DNA from: Sphaerisporangium siamense
GTDB taxonomy: Bacteria > Actinomycetota > Actinomycetes > Streptosporangiales > Streptosporangiaceae
Length of the DNA stretch: 64,000 bases
Assembly (NCBI RefSeq): GCF_014205275.1
Contig: NZ_JACHND010000001.1
Location: 6,510,001 to 6,574,000, forward strand
Direction: 5' to 3'
Part shown: piece by piece, positions 52,283 to 61,191 of the stretch
Numbering within the stretch: position 1 is the stretch's first letter
Layout of the letters: each line of letters begins with the position of its first letter
Notes under the pieces: model-generated
What the model was told of the DNA's origin: nothing
The model's database searches: none
The model's input: only the letters and a program-made list of their open reading frames with translations
Program-made: the position numbers and the translations under genes

Positions 52283-53833
52283 ATGACCGTCCACCGTGGC
52301 GGGGCTCCCCTGTCGATCGCGGGCGGCGTTCGCGAGTTCGCCCGCGCCACCCCCCGCGCCACCGCGGTGATCGACGGCGACCGCGCGCTGACCTACGCCG
52401 CACTCCACGAACGCTCCAACCGCCTGGCCTGCGCGCTTCTCGCGCGCGGGCTCACGGCGGGCCAGCGCGTCGCGGTACTGCTCGGCAACCGGCTTGAGTA
52501 CCCGGAGATCGCGGCCGGCCTCGCCAAGGCGGGCCTGGTGATGGTGCCGCTCAACCCGCGGCTCACCCCGGGCGAGGCCCGGTTCATCCTGGAGCACTCC
52601 GGCGCCCGCGCGATCGTCCTGGACGACGCGCTCGCCCCGGTCGCCGGGGACGCCACCGAGGAGATGGGCCTCACCGCCCTGTCCATCGACGGCGCCGGGA
52701 CCGGCGTGCCGTACGAGGAGGCGCTGGCCGCGGCGCGGGCCGTGGACCCGGCCGCCCGGATCGACGAGCTGGACCCGTTCTGCATCACTTACACCTCCGG
52801 GACGACCGGGCGGCCCAAGGGCGTGCTGATCAGCCACCGGAGCCGGTCGCTCACCTTCTACTGCTCCGCGCTGGAGTGGGGACTCGGCACGGGCCGGGTG
52901 TCGGCGGCGGTCGCGCCCATGTACCACGGCGCCGGGTTCGCCTTCGGCTACGCGCCGGTCCACACCGGCGGCACGGTCACGATGCTGCGCAAGTGGGACC
53001 CTGAGGCGCTGCTGCGCCTGGTCGAGCGCGACCGCGTCCGCTCGGCGTTCCTGGTGCCGACGCACGCGCAGATGCTGCGCGCCCTGGAGGGCAAGGCTCT
53101 GACCGCGCACGACCTGAGCAGCCTCGACACGCTCTACTTCAACGCCGCCGCGCTGCCCTGGCCGCTCAAGCGGTGGGTCATGGAGACGTTCCCCGCGTGC
53201 GGGGTCCACGAGCTGTACGGGTCCACCGAGGCGGGCATCGTGACCGACCTGCGCCCGGCCGACCAGCACCGCAAGCCCGGCTCGGTCGGGCACGCCTGGT
53301 ACATGACCGAGCTGCGGGTGCTGAACGCCGACGGGGAGCCGGCCGAGCCCGGCGAGCCGGGCGAGCTGTTCAGCCGCTCCCCGTTCCTGATGAACGGCTA
53401 CCACGACGACCCGGCGGCCACCGCCGAGTGCACGACCGACGACGGCTTCCTGACCTGCGGTGACATCGTGGTCCTCGACGACGAGGGCTACGTGCACATC
53501 GTCGACAGGAAGAAGGACATGATCATCTCGGGCGGGGTGAACGTCTACCCCCGCGAGGTGGAGGACGTGCTGCACGCGCACGAGGCGGTCGCGGAGGCCG
53601 CGGTGGTCGGCGTGCCGTCCGACACCTGGGGCGAGGAGGTCATGGCCTACGTCGTGCTGCGCGGCGGCGCGTCGCCCGGCGGGGACGCCATCGACCGGCT
53701 GGAGGCGCACTGCCGCGGCGGCCTGGCGGGCTACAAGGTGCCGAAGCGCTGGGAGGTCGTCGCGGCGCTGCCCCGCAACGCCGCCGGAAAGGTGCTGAAA
53801 CGCGACCTGAAACCCCTGCGGGGCGGGGCCTGA
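52283..53833 (+). CDS. Acyl-CoA synthetase (AMP-binding, adenylate-forming)
   Basis: 516 aa. AMP-binding motif YTSGTTGRPKG, A5 region ELYGSTEAG, A8 region DRKKDMIISGGVNVYPREVE and the catalytic Lys near the end (NAAGKVLKRDL). It activates a carboxylic acid to its CoA thioester. Follows the VOC gene by 66 bases, with GGAGG before the ATG. Substrate specificity cannot be read; an acid product of the locus is implied. Confidence 0.92.
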   Translation: MTVHRGGAPLSIAGGVREFARATPRATAVIDGDRALTYAALHERSNRLACALLARGLTAGQRVAVLLGNRLEYPEIAAGLAKAGLVMVPLNPRLTPGEARFILEHSGARAIVLDDALAPVAGDATEEMGLTALSIDGAGTGVPYEEALAAARAVDPAARIDELDPFCITYTSGTTGRPKGVLISHRSRSLTFYCSALEWGLGTGRVSAAVAPMYHGAGFAFGYAPVHTGGTVTMLRKWDPEALLRLVERDRVRSAFLVPTHAQMLRALEGKALTAHDLSSLDTLYFNAAALPWPLKRWVMETFPACGVHELYGSTEAGIVTDLRPADQHRKPGSVGHAWYMTELRVLNADGEPAEPGEPGELFSRSPFLMNGYHDDPAATAECTTDDGFLTCGDIVVLDDEGYVHIVDRKKDMIISGGVNVYPREVEDVLHAHEAVAEAAVVGVPSDTWGEEVMAYVVLRGGASPGGDAIDRLEAHCRGGLAGYKVPKRWEVVAALPRNAAGKVLKRDLKPLRGGA

Positions 53834-53875
53834 CCCTTGACCCCAAAACCTCAGACAATTAGTCTCAGAGAGATA

Positions 53876-53888
53876 GAAACGGCGTTCC
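53876..53888. promoter_or_regulatory. Proposed IclR operator upstream of the cupin gene
   Basis: GAAACGGCGTTCC, 44 bases before the cupin start, in the 98-base gap after the acyl-CoA synthetase. Same motif as 51199-51211 with one arm changed (GAAAC). Confidence 0.5.
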
Positions 53889-53931
53889 ACTCAGCGGAAC
53901 ACGGAGTGTCAAATCTGCGGAAGGACATACA

Positions 53932-55197
53932 GTGCGCCCCCACGTCGAACTGATCCAGGAAGACGACTACGTATGGCACGGCGCCGAACTCGTCAACGGT
54001 GAAGGCCGGGCCAGCGAACGGCGCCTGTCCGTCGACGAGGAGGACGGATCCTCCTCGCTCCGGATCGACTTCCACACCGATTGGGGCCGCGGCCCGGGCA
54101 TCCACCACGCCGACACCGAGTACTACGTCGTCGACGGGTCGATGACCTACGGCGGCCGGACGATCGGCAAGGGCGGCTACGTCTACGCGCCCAAGGGCGT
54201 GCCCACCGACGCGATCACCTTCGCCGAGGGGACCCGCATCCTGCACTACCGCGAGTACGGCGACGCGGGCTTCGACCCGGTCGACTCCCTCGCCCACCCG
54301 CGCTGGGACGGCGCCCGCGAGGACGTCATCGTCATCGACAGCGAGGCCATGCGGTGGGACGCGGTGCCGAACCCCGGCCCCATGCCCGGCCTGTTCATCA
54401 AGTACCTGCACGTCGACCCGGTCACCGGCTTCTACACCCGCCTGGTGCACTCGCAGGAGGGCTGGGCCGACCACCGGCTGGCCCACCACCCCTGCTACGA
54501 GGAGGCGTACACGCTCCAGGGCCACATGGAGTACAACTTCGGCACCCTGGACATCGGCACGTACTTCTTCCGCCCGGCGCGCATCAAGCACGGACACTTC
54601 ACGACGATGGAGGGCGGCACGACCTGGCTGCTGCGCTCCGACGGCGAGCTGCAGAACTGGTACACCCAGAACGAGTGGCTGCGCTGGGGCGGCGAGGCCG
54701 TCAACTACGGCCCCGAGGGTGGCCGGATGCGCTGGTCGCAGTCCACGCACGACCTCGGCTCCGGCCCCACCTCGCGCAGCGAGAAGGACATCGCCGACCT
54801 CACCGCCGCGTGGCAGTACCAGCGCGACCAGGGCGAGCCCGACGAGAAGTACGTGCAGCACGGTCAGGGGCGGGACAAGAGCGTGATCGCGATCCTCAAG
54901 GCGCTGGACGCCGCCCGCCTGCAGGGCGGCCACGGCGACGACGACGGTCACTCGCACGACCACGATCACGACCACGGGGACGGCCACGGGCACGACCATG
55001 AGCACGGTCACGACGCGCTCGACTGGGGCGCCGACCCGGCCTCCCTGGAGCACGCCGACGAGCGCACCGACGAGGGCGCGCACAACTGGGCGCACGGCCG
55101 TCCCTGGAAGCAGGGCGACCCGATCCCGGCGCCGGTCCTGTCCACCCTCCCCGTGCGCAGCCGGTCCCGCGGCCGGTGGGACGGCGACGGCATGTAG
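53932..55197 (+). CDS. Double-cupin protein with His/Asp-rich segment
   Basis: 421 aa, GTG start. Two cupin barrels: residues 35-110 (GPGIHHADTEYYVVDGSMTYGG) and 160-230 (HHPCYEEAYTLQGHMEYNFG...GHFTTMEGGTTWLL), each with His/Glu-type metal ligands. Residues 325-350 are almost entirely His, Asp and Gly, a probable metal-binding or storage segment. The family is often of unknown function; dioxygenase, isomerase or sensor roles are possible. Here it sits in a catabolic locus. Confidence 0.78.
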   Translation: MRPHVELIQEDDYVWHGAELVNGEGRASERRLSVDEEDGSSSLRIDFHTDWGRGPGIHHADTEYYVVDGSMTYGGRTIGKGGYVYAPKGVPTDAITFAEGTRILHYREYGDAGFDPVDSLAHPRWDGAREDVIVIDSEAMRWDAVPNPGPMPGLFIKYLHVDPVTGFYTRLVHSQEGWADHRLAHHPCYEEAYTLQGHMEYNFGTLDIGTYFFRPARIKHGHFTTMEGGTTWLLRSDGELQNWYTQNEWLRWGGEAVNYGPEGGRMRWSQSTHDLGSGPTSRSEKDIADLTAAWQYQRDQGEPDEKYVQHGQGRDKSVIAILKALDAARLQGGHGDDDGHSHDHDHDHGDGHGHDHEHGHDALDWGADPASLEHADERTDEGAHNWAHGRPWKQGDPIPAPVLSTLPVRSRSRGRWDGDGM

Positions 55198-55239
55198 GAC
55201 GTCCCCGCGGGGACGCCGACAGACCCATTGAAAGGACCA

Positions 55240-55269
55240 CGTGGCCGGGCCCCTCGGGGCCCGGCCACG
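55240..55269. terminator. 14-bp hairpin between cupin and membrane protein genes
   Basis: Arms CGTGGCCGGGCCCC (55240-55253) and GGGGCCCGGCCACG (55256-55269) with a two-base loop. A smaller palindrome GTCCCCGCGGGGAC precedes it at 55201. Both genes point the same way, so this is an internal attenuator or separates two transcription units. Confidence 0.6.
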
Positions 55270-55292
55270 CTCACATCTACGGAGCCTCTCCC

Positions 55293-56027
55293 ATGACCCC
55301 CACCCCGGACGTCGGGCCCGTGCACGGGCTCAACGCCTACAGCCTGGCGATCTTTCTGCACATCGTCCTGTTCGTCTACTGGCTCGGCAGCGACGTCGGC
55401 GTCTACTACTCCAGCCGCTACGTGCTCCGCGCCGACCTGACGCCCGCGGCCCGCTCGGTGGCCGCGAAGATCATGCATGTCGTGGACATGGCGCCGCGCG
55501 TCTGCCTGGTGCTGTTCCTGCCGAGCGGTGTCACCCTCATGGCGCTGAGCCCGTTCGGCGAAGGCTACTTCCCCGGCTGGCTGGTGGCGCTGGCCTGGGT
55601 CGGCGCGCTGTGCTGGCTGGCCCTGGTCGTCTACGACTACACCCGCGGCGCCACCCCGCTCGGCCGCGTGGTGCAGCGGCTGGACCTCCTGGTCAGGTAC
55701 GCCATGGTCGCGGTCCTGGTCGTCATCGGGCTGTACATGATCGTCGCCGCGGAGCCGTTCGGCGTGCAGACCAACCCCAAGTGGCTGGGCGGCAAGCTCA
55801 CCGTCTACGGCGTGTGCGTCCTCGGCGGCGTGCTGATCCGGTGGCGGCTGAGCCCGTTCGGCCCGGCCTTCGGCCGGCTCATGACAGAGGGCTCCTCCCC
55901 CGAGGTCGAGCGGGAGATCACCCGGTCGGTCCGCTCCTGCCTGCCGTACGTCTACCTGATCTGGGTGATGGTGCTGACGGCGGCCTTCCTGGGCGTGGTC
56001 AAGCCGGGCACCACCGCCTTCGGCTGA
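55293..56027 (+). CDS. Integral membrane protein, unknown function
   Basis: 244 aa from an ATG with GGAG 8 bases upstream. About five to six transmembrane segments (AIFLHIVLFVYWLGSDVGVYY, LVALAWVGALCWLALVVYDY, YAMVAVLVVIGLYMIVAAE). A conserved-looking His in the first segment and Tyr/Arg near membrane edges resemble DUF2269-type proteins, but I cannot assign a family firmly. It may serve transport or redox steps of the locus. Confidence 0.7.
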   Translation: MTPTPDVGPVHGLNAYSLAIFLHIVLFVYWLGSDVGVYYSSRYVLRADLTPAARSVAAKIMHVVDMAPRVCLVLFLPSGVTLMALSPFGEGYFPGWLVALAWVGALCWLALVVYDYTRGATPLGRVVQRLDLLVRYAMVAVLVVIGLYMIVAAEPFGVQTNPKWLGGKLTVYGVCVLGGVLIRWRLSPFGPAFGRLMTEGSSPEVEREITRSVRSCLPYVYLIWVMVLTAAFLGVVKPGTTAFG

Positions 56028-56045
56028 CGGCGGCACGGCCCCGAG

Positions 56046-56087
56046 ACGAAGAAGTCCCCGCCGGATGTCCGGCGGGGACTTCTTCGT
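56046..56087. terminator. Perfect 20-bp hairpin, bidirectional terminator
   Basis: Arms 56046-56065 and 56068-56087 are perfectly complementary, with a two-base loop. It separates the plus-strand cupin/membrane unit from the convergent Liv-type operon. Confidence 0.85.
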
Positions 56088-56108
56088 GCGGGAGAGGATC
56101 GGCCGGCG

Positions 56109-56846
56109 TCAGGCGGTGCTCTGGCGCAGCTTGCCGAGGTAGGCGGCCTGCACGCGGGGGTCGTCGCGCAGCTCCGCGCCCGTGCCCTCCACGGCGACCC
56201 GGCCGCGCTCCAGGACGTAGCCCCGGTCGGCGAGCTTGAGCGCGGTACCGGCCTGCTGCTCCACCAGCAGGACGGCCAGGCCGTGCTCCTCGTGCAGCCG
56301 CTTGAGGTAGCCGAACAGCTCCGCCACCTTGAGCGGGGCCAGGCCGAGCGACGGCTCGTCCAGCATGAGCAGCCGCGGCCCGGCCATGAGGGCGCGGGCG
56401 ATGGCGAGCATCTGTGCCTCGCCGCCCGACAGCGTCCCGGCGAGCTGGGAAGCGCGCTCGGCCAGCCGGGGGAAGATGTCGAGCACCTCGGCCCGCCGCC
56501 GCTCGGCGGCGGACCGGTCGCGCCGGACGGGGAAGGCTCCGAGGTGCAGGTTCTCGATGACGGTGTGGTCGGGGAAGATCTGCCGTCCCTCCGGCACCTG
56601 GCACAGGCCGAGGGCGGGGCGCTTCCAGCCGGCCACCCCGGCCAGGTCGGAGCCGGCGAAGCGCACGCGCCCGGACACCGGCTTCAACAGCCCGGACACG
56701 GTCTTCATGGTCGTGGTCTTCCCCGACCCGTTGGGGCCGAGAAGGACGACGAACTCGCCCTCCTCGACGCGCAGGTCCAGCCCGTCGAGGGCGCGCACTC
56801 CCCCGTAGGCCGCGACGAGCCCGGAGATCTCCAGCAACGCGCTCAC
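56109..56846 (-). CDS. livF: Branched-chain-amino-acid-type ABC ATPase (LivF-like)
   Basis: 245 aa from a GTG at 56846 overlapping the LivMG stop (GTGA). Walker A GPNGSGKTTT, signature LSGGEAQMLAIARAL, Walker B RLLMLDEPSLGLAP; VPEGRQIFP is the usual LivF signature segment. Second ATPase of the Liv-type importer. Family members transport amino acids, urea, amides or aromatic acids. Confidence 0.92.
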   Translation of the reverse strand: MSALLEISGLVAAYGGVRALDGLDLRVEEGEFVVLLGPNGSGKTTTMKTVSGLLKPVSGRVRFAGSDLAGVAGWKRPALGLCQVPEGRQIFPDHTVIENLHLGAFPVRRDRSAAERRRAEVLDIFPRLAERASQLAGTLSGGEAQMLAIARALMAGPRLLMLDEPSLGLAPLKVAELFGYLKRLHEEHGLAVLLVEQQAGTALKLADRGYVLERGRVAVEGTGAELRDDPRVQAAYLGKLRQSTA

Positions 56847-58726
56847 GCTGTCTCCTCGATGAGTTCGGGACGGCCCAGGTACGCCTCCAGCACCGCCGGG
56901 GAGCTCTGGACCCGTTCGGGGTCGCCCCGCTCGATCACCTTTCCGCTCTCCACGACGGTGATCTCGTCGCACAACCCCATGACGAAGTCGACGTTGTGCT
57001 CGATGAGGACGACCGCGAGCCCGCGCTCGCGCAGCACCCGGCACAGCCGGGCCAGGGCGTCGAGCTCGGAGGAGGTCAGCCCGGTGGCGGGCTCGTCCAG
57101 GATGAGCACCTTGGGGCGGGTCGCCACCGCGCGCACGACCTCCAGCAGCCGCTTCTGGCCGTGGGAGAGGGACGAGGCGAGCCAGTCGGCGCGGGAGGCG
57201 AGGCCGGCGAAGGCCAGCAGCTCGCGGGCCTCGGCTCGTTCGGCCCGGTCCTGCCTGCGGTAGCCGGGCGAGCGGACCGTGGCGCCGATCCAGGTGTAGG
57301 ACTCGCGCATCCGCATGCCGGTGAGCACGTTGTCCAGCACGCTGACCCGCTCGAACAGGTGCGGCACCTGGAAGACGCGGGTCACCCCGGCCTCGGCGAC
57401 CCGGTGCGGGGCGTGGGCGGCCTCCTCACCGAAGATCGTCACCGTGCCCGCGTCCACCCGGTGGTAGCGGGTCAGGCAGGAGACCAGGGTGGACTTGCCC
57501 GACCCGTTGGGCCCGATGATCCCGTGCACGGTGCCCGGCATGATCTTGATGTCCACCCCGTCGACGGCGTGGACGCCGCCGAAGTGCTTGACCAGGCCCA
57601 CGCCCTCCAGCGCGGGCACCCCCGGCGCGGCGTCGCGGACCTCGGGCACGACGTCGGGGACCTGTTCGGGCAGCGCTTCGTCGGACGCCTCCGGCACCCG
57701 GTCGCGCCCGGCCCGCGACGCCTTCCACGTGCCGACGATCCCGCGCGGGATCAGCATCATGGCGAGCAGCAGCAGGACGCCGAGGACGAGCGTGGTGTAC
57801 CGGGCCTGGTCCTTGATCAGCTCGACGAGCACGGCGATGAAGCCGACCCCGATCACGGGGCCGATCAGCGTCGAGATGCCGCCGAGGAAAAGGCCGACGA
57901 AGAAGATGATGCCGTTGTCGAGCAGGCCGACGTCGGGGTTGATGAACCCGAGCTGCAGCGCGTAGAGCGCGCCGGACAGCCCGGCGATGCCGCCGCAGAC
58001 GCCGAAGAGCAGCAGCTTGGCGCGGGCGGGCGAGATGCCCATGGCCGAGGCGGTGTCGGAGGACTCGCGCACGGCCATCGCGGCCCGTCCCACGCCGCTG
58101 CGCACGATGTTGCGCTGCACGATGTAGGCGAGGACGAGGAAGCCGAGGACCACGTAGTAGAAGGCCTGCTTGGAGATCGGCGCGTCGCCCATCTTGGGGG
58201 CGATACCGCTGATGCCGACGATGCCGCCGGTGACCGCCTCCCACTCGCGTCCGGCCTCGATGACGATGAGGTTGGCCGCGAGGGTGATCATGCCGAAGTA
58301 GAGGTAGGTCGCGCGCAGGCTGACCAGCAGGACCAGCACCGCGAAGAGGGCTCCGACCGCCGTCGAGGCCGCCAGGCCGATGATCCACGAGCCGGTCGCC
58401 TTCACCACGACGTAGGCGGTGCCGTAGCCGCCGGCGAGCTGGAGGCCGCTGTGCATCATCGACAGCATCCCGCCGTACCCCATGGAGAGGTTGAGGGAGA
58501 TGGTGAGGATCGCGCTGATCGCGGCGGAGGCGACGATGCCGTTGTAGTACGAGGCGTTGTAGCTGTAGTAGTCGGTGATGGCCGGCCACATGAGCAGCAC
58601 CGCCGCGGCGACGACCACGAGAGCGCCGAGCACCACGGTCCGGATGCGGTGATAGAGCGGCGTGTCGAACACCGAGTTGGACACGGAGCCGGCCCGTGCC
58701 GCGGGAGCGGGGTCCGCCGTTGCCAT
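56843..58726 (-). CDS. Fused Liv-type permease and ATPase (LivM-LivG)
   Basis: 627 aa in one frame. Residues 1-340 are a LivM-type permease (SLNLSMGYGGMLSMMHSGLQLAGGY, then AVRESSDTASAMGIS). Residues 385-620 are a LivG-type ATPase: Walker A GPNGSGKSTL, signature SLSHGQKRLLEVVRA, Walker B VLILDEPATGL, H-loop VLIEHNVDFVM. The two are usually separate genes. Start ATG at 58726 overlaps the LivH stop by one base. Confidence 0.93.
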   Translation of the reverse strand: MATADPAPAARAGSVSNSVFDTPLYHRIRTVVLGALVVVAAAVLLMWPAITDYYSYNASYYNGIVASAAISAILTISLNLSMGYGGMLSMMHSGLQLAGGYGTAYVVVKATGSWIIGLAASTAVGALFAVLVLLVSLRATYLYFGMITLAANLIVIEAGREWEAVTGGIVGISGIAPKMGDAPISKQAFYYVVLGFLVLAYIVQRNIVRSGVGRAAMAVRESSDTASAMGISPARAKLLLFGVCGGIAGLSGALYALQLGFINPDVGLLDNGIIFFVGLFLGGISTLIGPVIGVGFIAVLVELIKDQARYTTLVLGVLLLLAMMLIPRGIVGTWKASRAGRDRVPEASDEALPEQVPDVVPEVRDAAPGVPALEGVGLVKHFGGVHAVDGVDIKIMPGTVHGIIGPNGSGKSTLVSCLTRYHRVDAGTVTIFGEEAAHAPHRVAEAGVTRVFQVPHLFERVSVLDNVLTGMRMRESYTWIGATVRSPGYRRQDRAERAEARELLAFAGLASRADWLASSLSHGQKRLLEVVRAVATRPKVLILDEPATGLTSSELDALARLCRVLRERGLAVVLIEHNVDFVMGLCDEITVVESGKVIERGDPERVQSSPAVLEAYLGRPELIEETA

Positions 58727-59595
58727 CAGTGTGCCTCCATGGGCTTGCCGAACAGTCCGGACGGGAAGACGATGAGGATCACCGCGAGGGCCGCGAAGAC
58801 CGCGAAGTTGCCGACCGTCCCGCCGACCACGCTGCGGACCACGGTGTCCAGCAGGCCGACGATCATCCCGCCGATGAGCGCGCCGCGCGGCGAGCCGACG
58901 CCGCCGATCACCGCGGCGGTGAAGCCCTTGATGGTGAAGGTCAGGCCCACTGCGGGCGCGATGAAGATGACCGGCGCGGCGAGCAGGCCCGCGACCGCGG
59001 TGATGACCGCGGCGATCACGAACGAGAGCACGATGATGCGCTGCACGGGGATGCCCATGAGCACCGAGGTGTCGGAGCTGTGCGCGGTGGCCCGGATCGC
59101 GCGCCCGTAGGTCGAGCGCCGCAGGAACACGTCGTAGCCGGCCATCACGGCGAGCGCCACGACGATGGTCAGCAGCTCCTGCCATTCCACCGAGACGCCG
59201 GCGATCTCGAAGCCGCCCGCGATGACGGGGTCGGGGCGCAGCGCGTCCACGTCGACGTATCCGAGGTTGAACAGGGATTGGAAGATCAGGGCCGCGGCGA
59301 GGGTGGCGATGATCCACGCGTAGCGCGAGCCCGAGATGCGGACCGGCAGCATGATCATGCGTTCCATGAGCACGCCCATGAGGGCGGCCACGGCGATCGT
59401 CACGACGAGGGCGAGCGCCCAGTTCATCTTCAGCAGCGCCACGATCTGGTAGGAGACCGCGGCGCCGAGGATCAGGGCCTCGCCCTGGGCGAAGTTCATG
59501 ATCCTCGTCGGCTGGAAGACGATGGCCAGGGCGAGCGCGACCAGAGCGTAGACGGAACCGGCGAACAGTCCGTCGATGATCGCCTCAGGGCTCAT
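58726..59595 (-). CDS. livH: Liv-type ABC transporter permease (LivH-like)
   Basis: 289 aa from the ATG at 59595 (MSPEAIIDGLFAGSVYALVAL), with AGGAG upstream; the longer frame to 59634 lacks a ribosome site. Typical LivH segments: RIMNFAQGEALILGA, RATAHSSDTSVLMGI and GGVGSPRGALIGGMIVG. No periplasmic binding protein gene of this family is in the window, so it lies elsewhere or beyond the right edge. Confidence 0.92.
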   Translation of the reverse strand: MSPEAIIDGLFAGSVYALVALALAIVFQPTRIMNFAQGEALILGAAVSYQIVALLKMNWALALVVTIAVAALMGVLMERMIMLPVRISGSRYAWIIATLAAALIFQSLFNLGYVDVDALRPDPVIAGGFEIAGVSVEWQELLTIVVALAVMAGYDVFLRRSTYGRAIRATAHSSDTSVLMGIPVQRIIVLSFVIAAVITAVAGLLAAPVIFIAPAVGLTFTIKGFTAAVIGGVGSPRGALIGGMIVGLLDTVVRSVVGGTVGNFAVFAALAVILIVFPSGLFGKPMEAH

Positions 59596-59633
59596 CTGGA
59601 ACGCTCCTGGAGTGTATTGCGAGGGGTGGCCCA

Positions 59634-59662
59634 CCCTGTTCCGGGGCGCGGAACAGGGTTCT
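59634..59662. promoter_or_regulatory. Proposed IclR operator upstream of the Liv-type operon
   Basis: GGAACAGGGTTCT at 59650-59662 matches the shared 13-base motif. In addition CCCTGTTCC (59634-59642) and GGAACAGGG (59650-59658) form perfect 9-base inverted arms around 7 bases, so two half-sites or a tandem site are likely. Lies 39 bases before the LivH start. Confidence 0.6.
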
Positions 59663-59721
59663 GAAAAAGTAGGGGCGACATCGATCGACTGTCAATAGGT
59701 CTGACGTTTCAAACGGGCCGG

Positions 59722-61161
59722 TCAGGCACGGTGCGCGTAACGCCCCGCGGGCTCGCCCACGACGTCGCCGTCCCGGAACCGCACCTGGCCGCCGACGACG
59801 GTCGTGACCGGCCAGCCGGTCAGGTCGACGCCCTCGAAGGGGCAGTGGTCCTGGCCCGACAGGCAGCGCTCGGTCGTCACCGTCTGGGTCAGGCCGGGAT
59901 CGACGACGGTCAGGTCGGCGTCGAAGCCGACGGCGAGGCTGCCCTTGCGGCCCCACAGGTTGTAGGCCCGCGCCGGGTTGGCCGAGGCCAGCTCGGCGAC
60001 CCGGGTGAGGGAGAGCCCCCGGCGGAGATGCCCCTCGGAGAACAGGACGGGGTAGAGCAGCGCGGTGCCGCCGAAGCCGGGGCGCGCGGGCCACAGCTCC
60101 TCGCCCTTCTCTGCCTCCATGCAGCAGGCGTGGTCGGAGGCCACCCAGTCGACGGTGCCGTCGGCGACCCGCCGCCACAGCGCCTCGTTGTCGGCCTTGG
60201 TGCGGATCGGCGGGTTGACCTTCCCGCCGAGCCCGCCCCGCGCGTCCAGCGTGTCGTGGTCCAGGCACAGGTGGTGCAGCGTGGTCTCGGCGCGCATGTC
60301 GGCCCCGCCGTAGGAGCCGCGGGCCTGGACGACGGCCTCGATCGCCTCCTGGCTGGACAGGTGCAGCAGGTTGACGTTGGTGCCGGTGTGGCTCGCCAGC
60401 GTGGTGGCCTCGCCGATGGCGACGCGCTCGGTCAACGGCGGCCGGCCCTCGTGGTAGGCGCGCAGCGTCTGCGGATCGCCCTGGGCGCGCACCCGGTCGA
60501 TGAACACGCGCATCAGCTCGGACTGCTCGCAGTGCAGCGACAGCGACAGCCGCAGGTCAGGGCGCGCCTTCTGCACGGCGGCCACCTGCTCCAGGATGAG
60601 GTACAGGTGGCCGAGGTCGTACTCGTCGCCCATCGTGAAGGCGCGGGCGTCGCGGCTGTTGGCGGCCAGGTCGAAGCCCTTGTAGAACATGTAGTACTTG
60701 AACGAGGTGACCCCGTGCTCCTCGACCAGGAACGGGATCTCCGAGATCTGCTCCACGGTCATCGGCGCGAGGTGGAAGCCGTAGTCGGTCCAGGCCCGGC
60801 CCGCCACCCGGTCGAGCACCTCGGGGAAGATCTCCTTGTAGGGCCCCGTGCGCTCCAGGTAGTGCGAGCCGGTGCGGAAGTAGGACAGGACGGTGGTGGC
60901 GCCGCCCACGAGGGACGAGCGCGTCTCCTCGTAGGCGTCCAGGGCCAGGTCGCGGTAGATGCCGAGGTGGAAGTGGGCGTCGACGGCGCCGGGAAGAACG
61001 ACCTTCCCGGCCGCGTCGACGACCTCGCCGGCCTCGGAGGCGGCGATGTCGTCGGCGAGGGCGGCGACCTTGCCGTCACGGACGGCCAGGTCGGCGCGGA
61101 CCTCTCCGTGATAGGGAAGGACGACGGTGCCGCCCTTGATGAGCAGATCGTATCGGGACAT
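59722..61161 (-). CDS. Amidohydrolase (hydantoinase/dihydropyrimidinase-like)
   Basis: 479 aa. Metal-dependent cyclic-amidohydrolase signature: His63 and His65 in VDAHFHLG, bridging Lys155 in TSFKYYMFYK, His210 in LSLHCEQSE, then LLHLSS and Asp in VASDHACC. It hydrolyses a cyclic amide or related C-N bond. The N-terminal MSRYDLLIKGGTVVLP and the C-terminal FDADLTVVDP are typical. Downstream of the iclR-type gene and upstream of the Liv operon. Confidence 0.92.
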   Translation of the reverse strand: MSRYDLLIKGGTVVLPYHGEVRADLAVRDGKVAALADDIAASEAGEVVDAAGKVVLPGAVDAHFHLGIYRDLALDAYEETRSSLVGGATTVLSYFRTGSHYLERTGPYKEIFPEVLDRVAGRAWTDYGFHLAPMTVEQISEIPFLVEEHGVTSFKYYMFYKGFDLAANSRDARAFTMGDEYDLGHLYLILEQVAAVQKARPDLRLSLSLHCEQSELMRVFIDRVRAQGDPQTLRAYHEGRPPLTERVAIGEATTLASHTGTNVNLLHLSSQEAIEAVVQARGSYGGADMRAETTLHHLCLDHDTLDARGGLGGKVNPPIRTKADNEALWRRVADGTVDWVASDHACCMEAEKGEELWPARPGFGGTALLYPVLFSEGHLRRGLSLTRVAELASANPARAYNLWGRKGSLAVGFDADLTVVDPGLTQTVTTERCLSGQDHCPFEGVDLTGWPVTTVVGGQVRFRDGDVVGEPAGRYAHRA

Positions 61162-61191
61162 GCGCGCGACGGCCGGCCGGACGGCCGGCCG

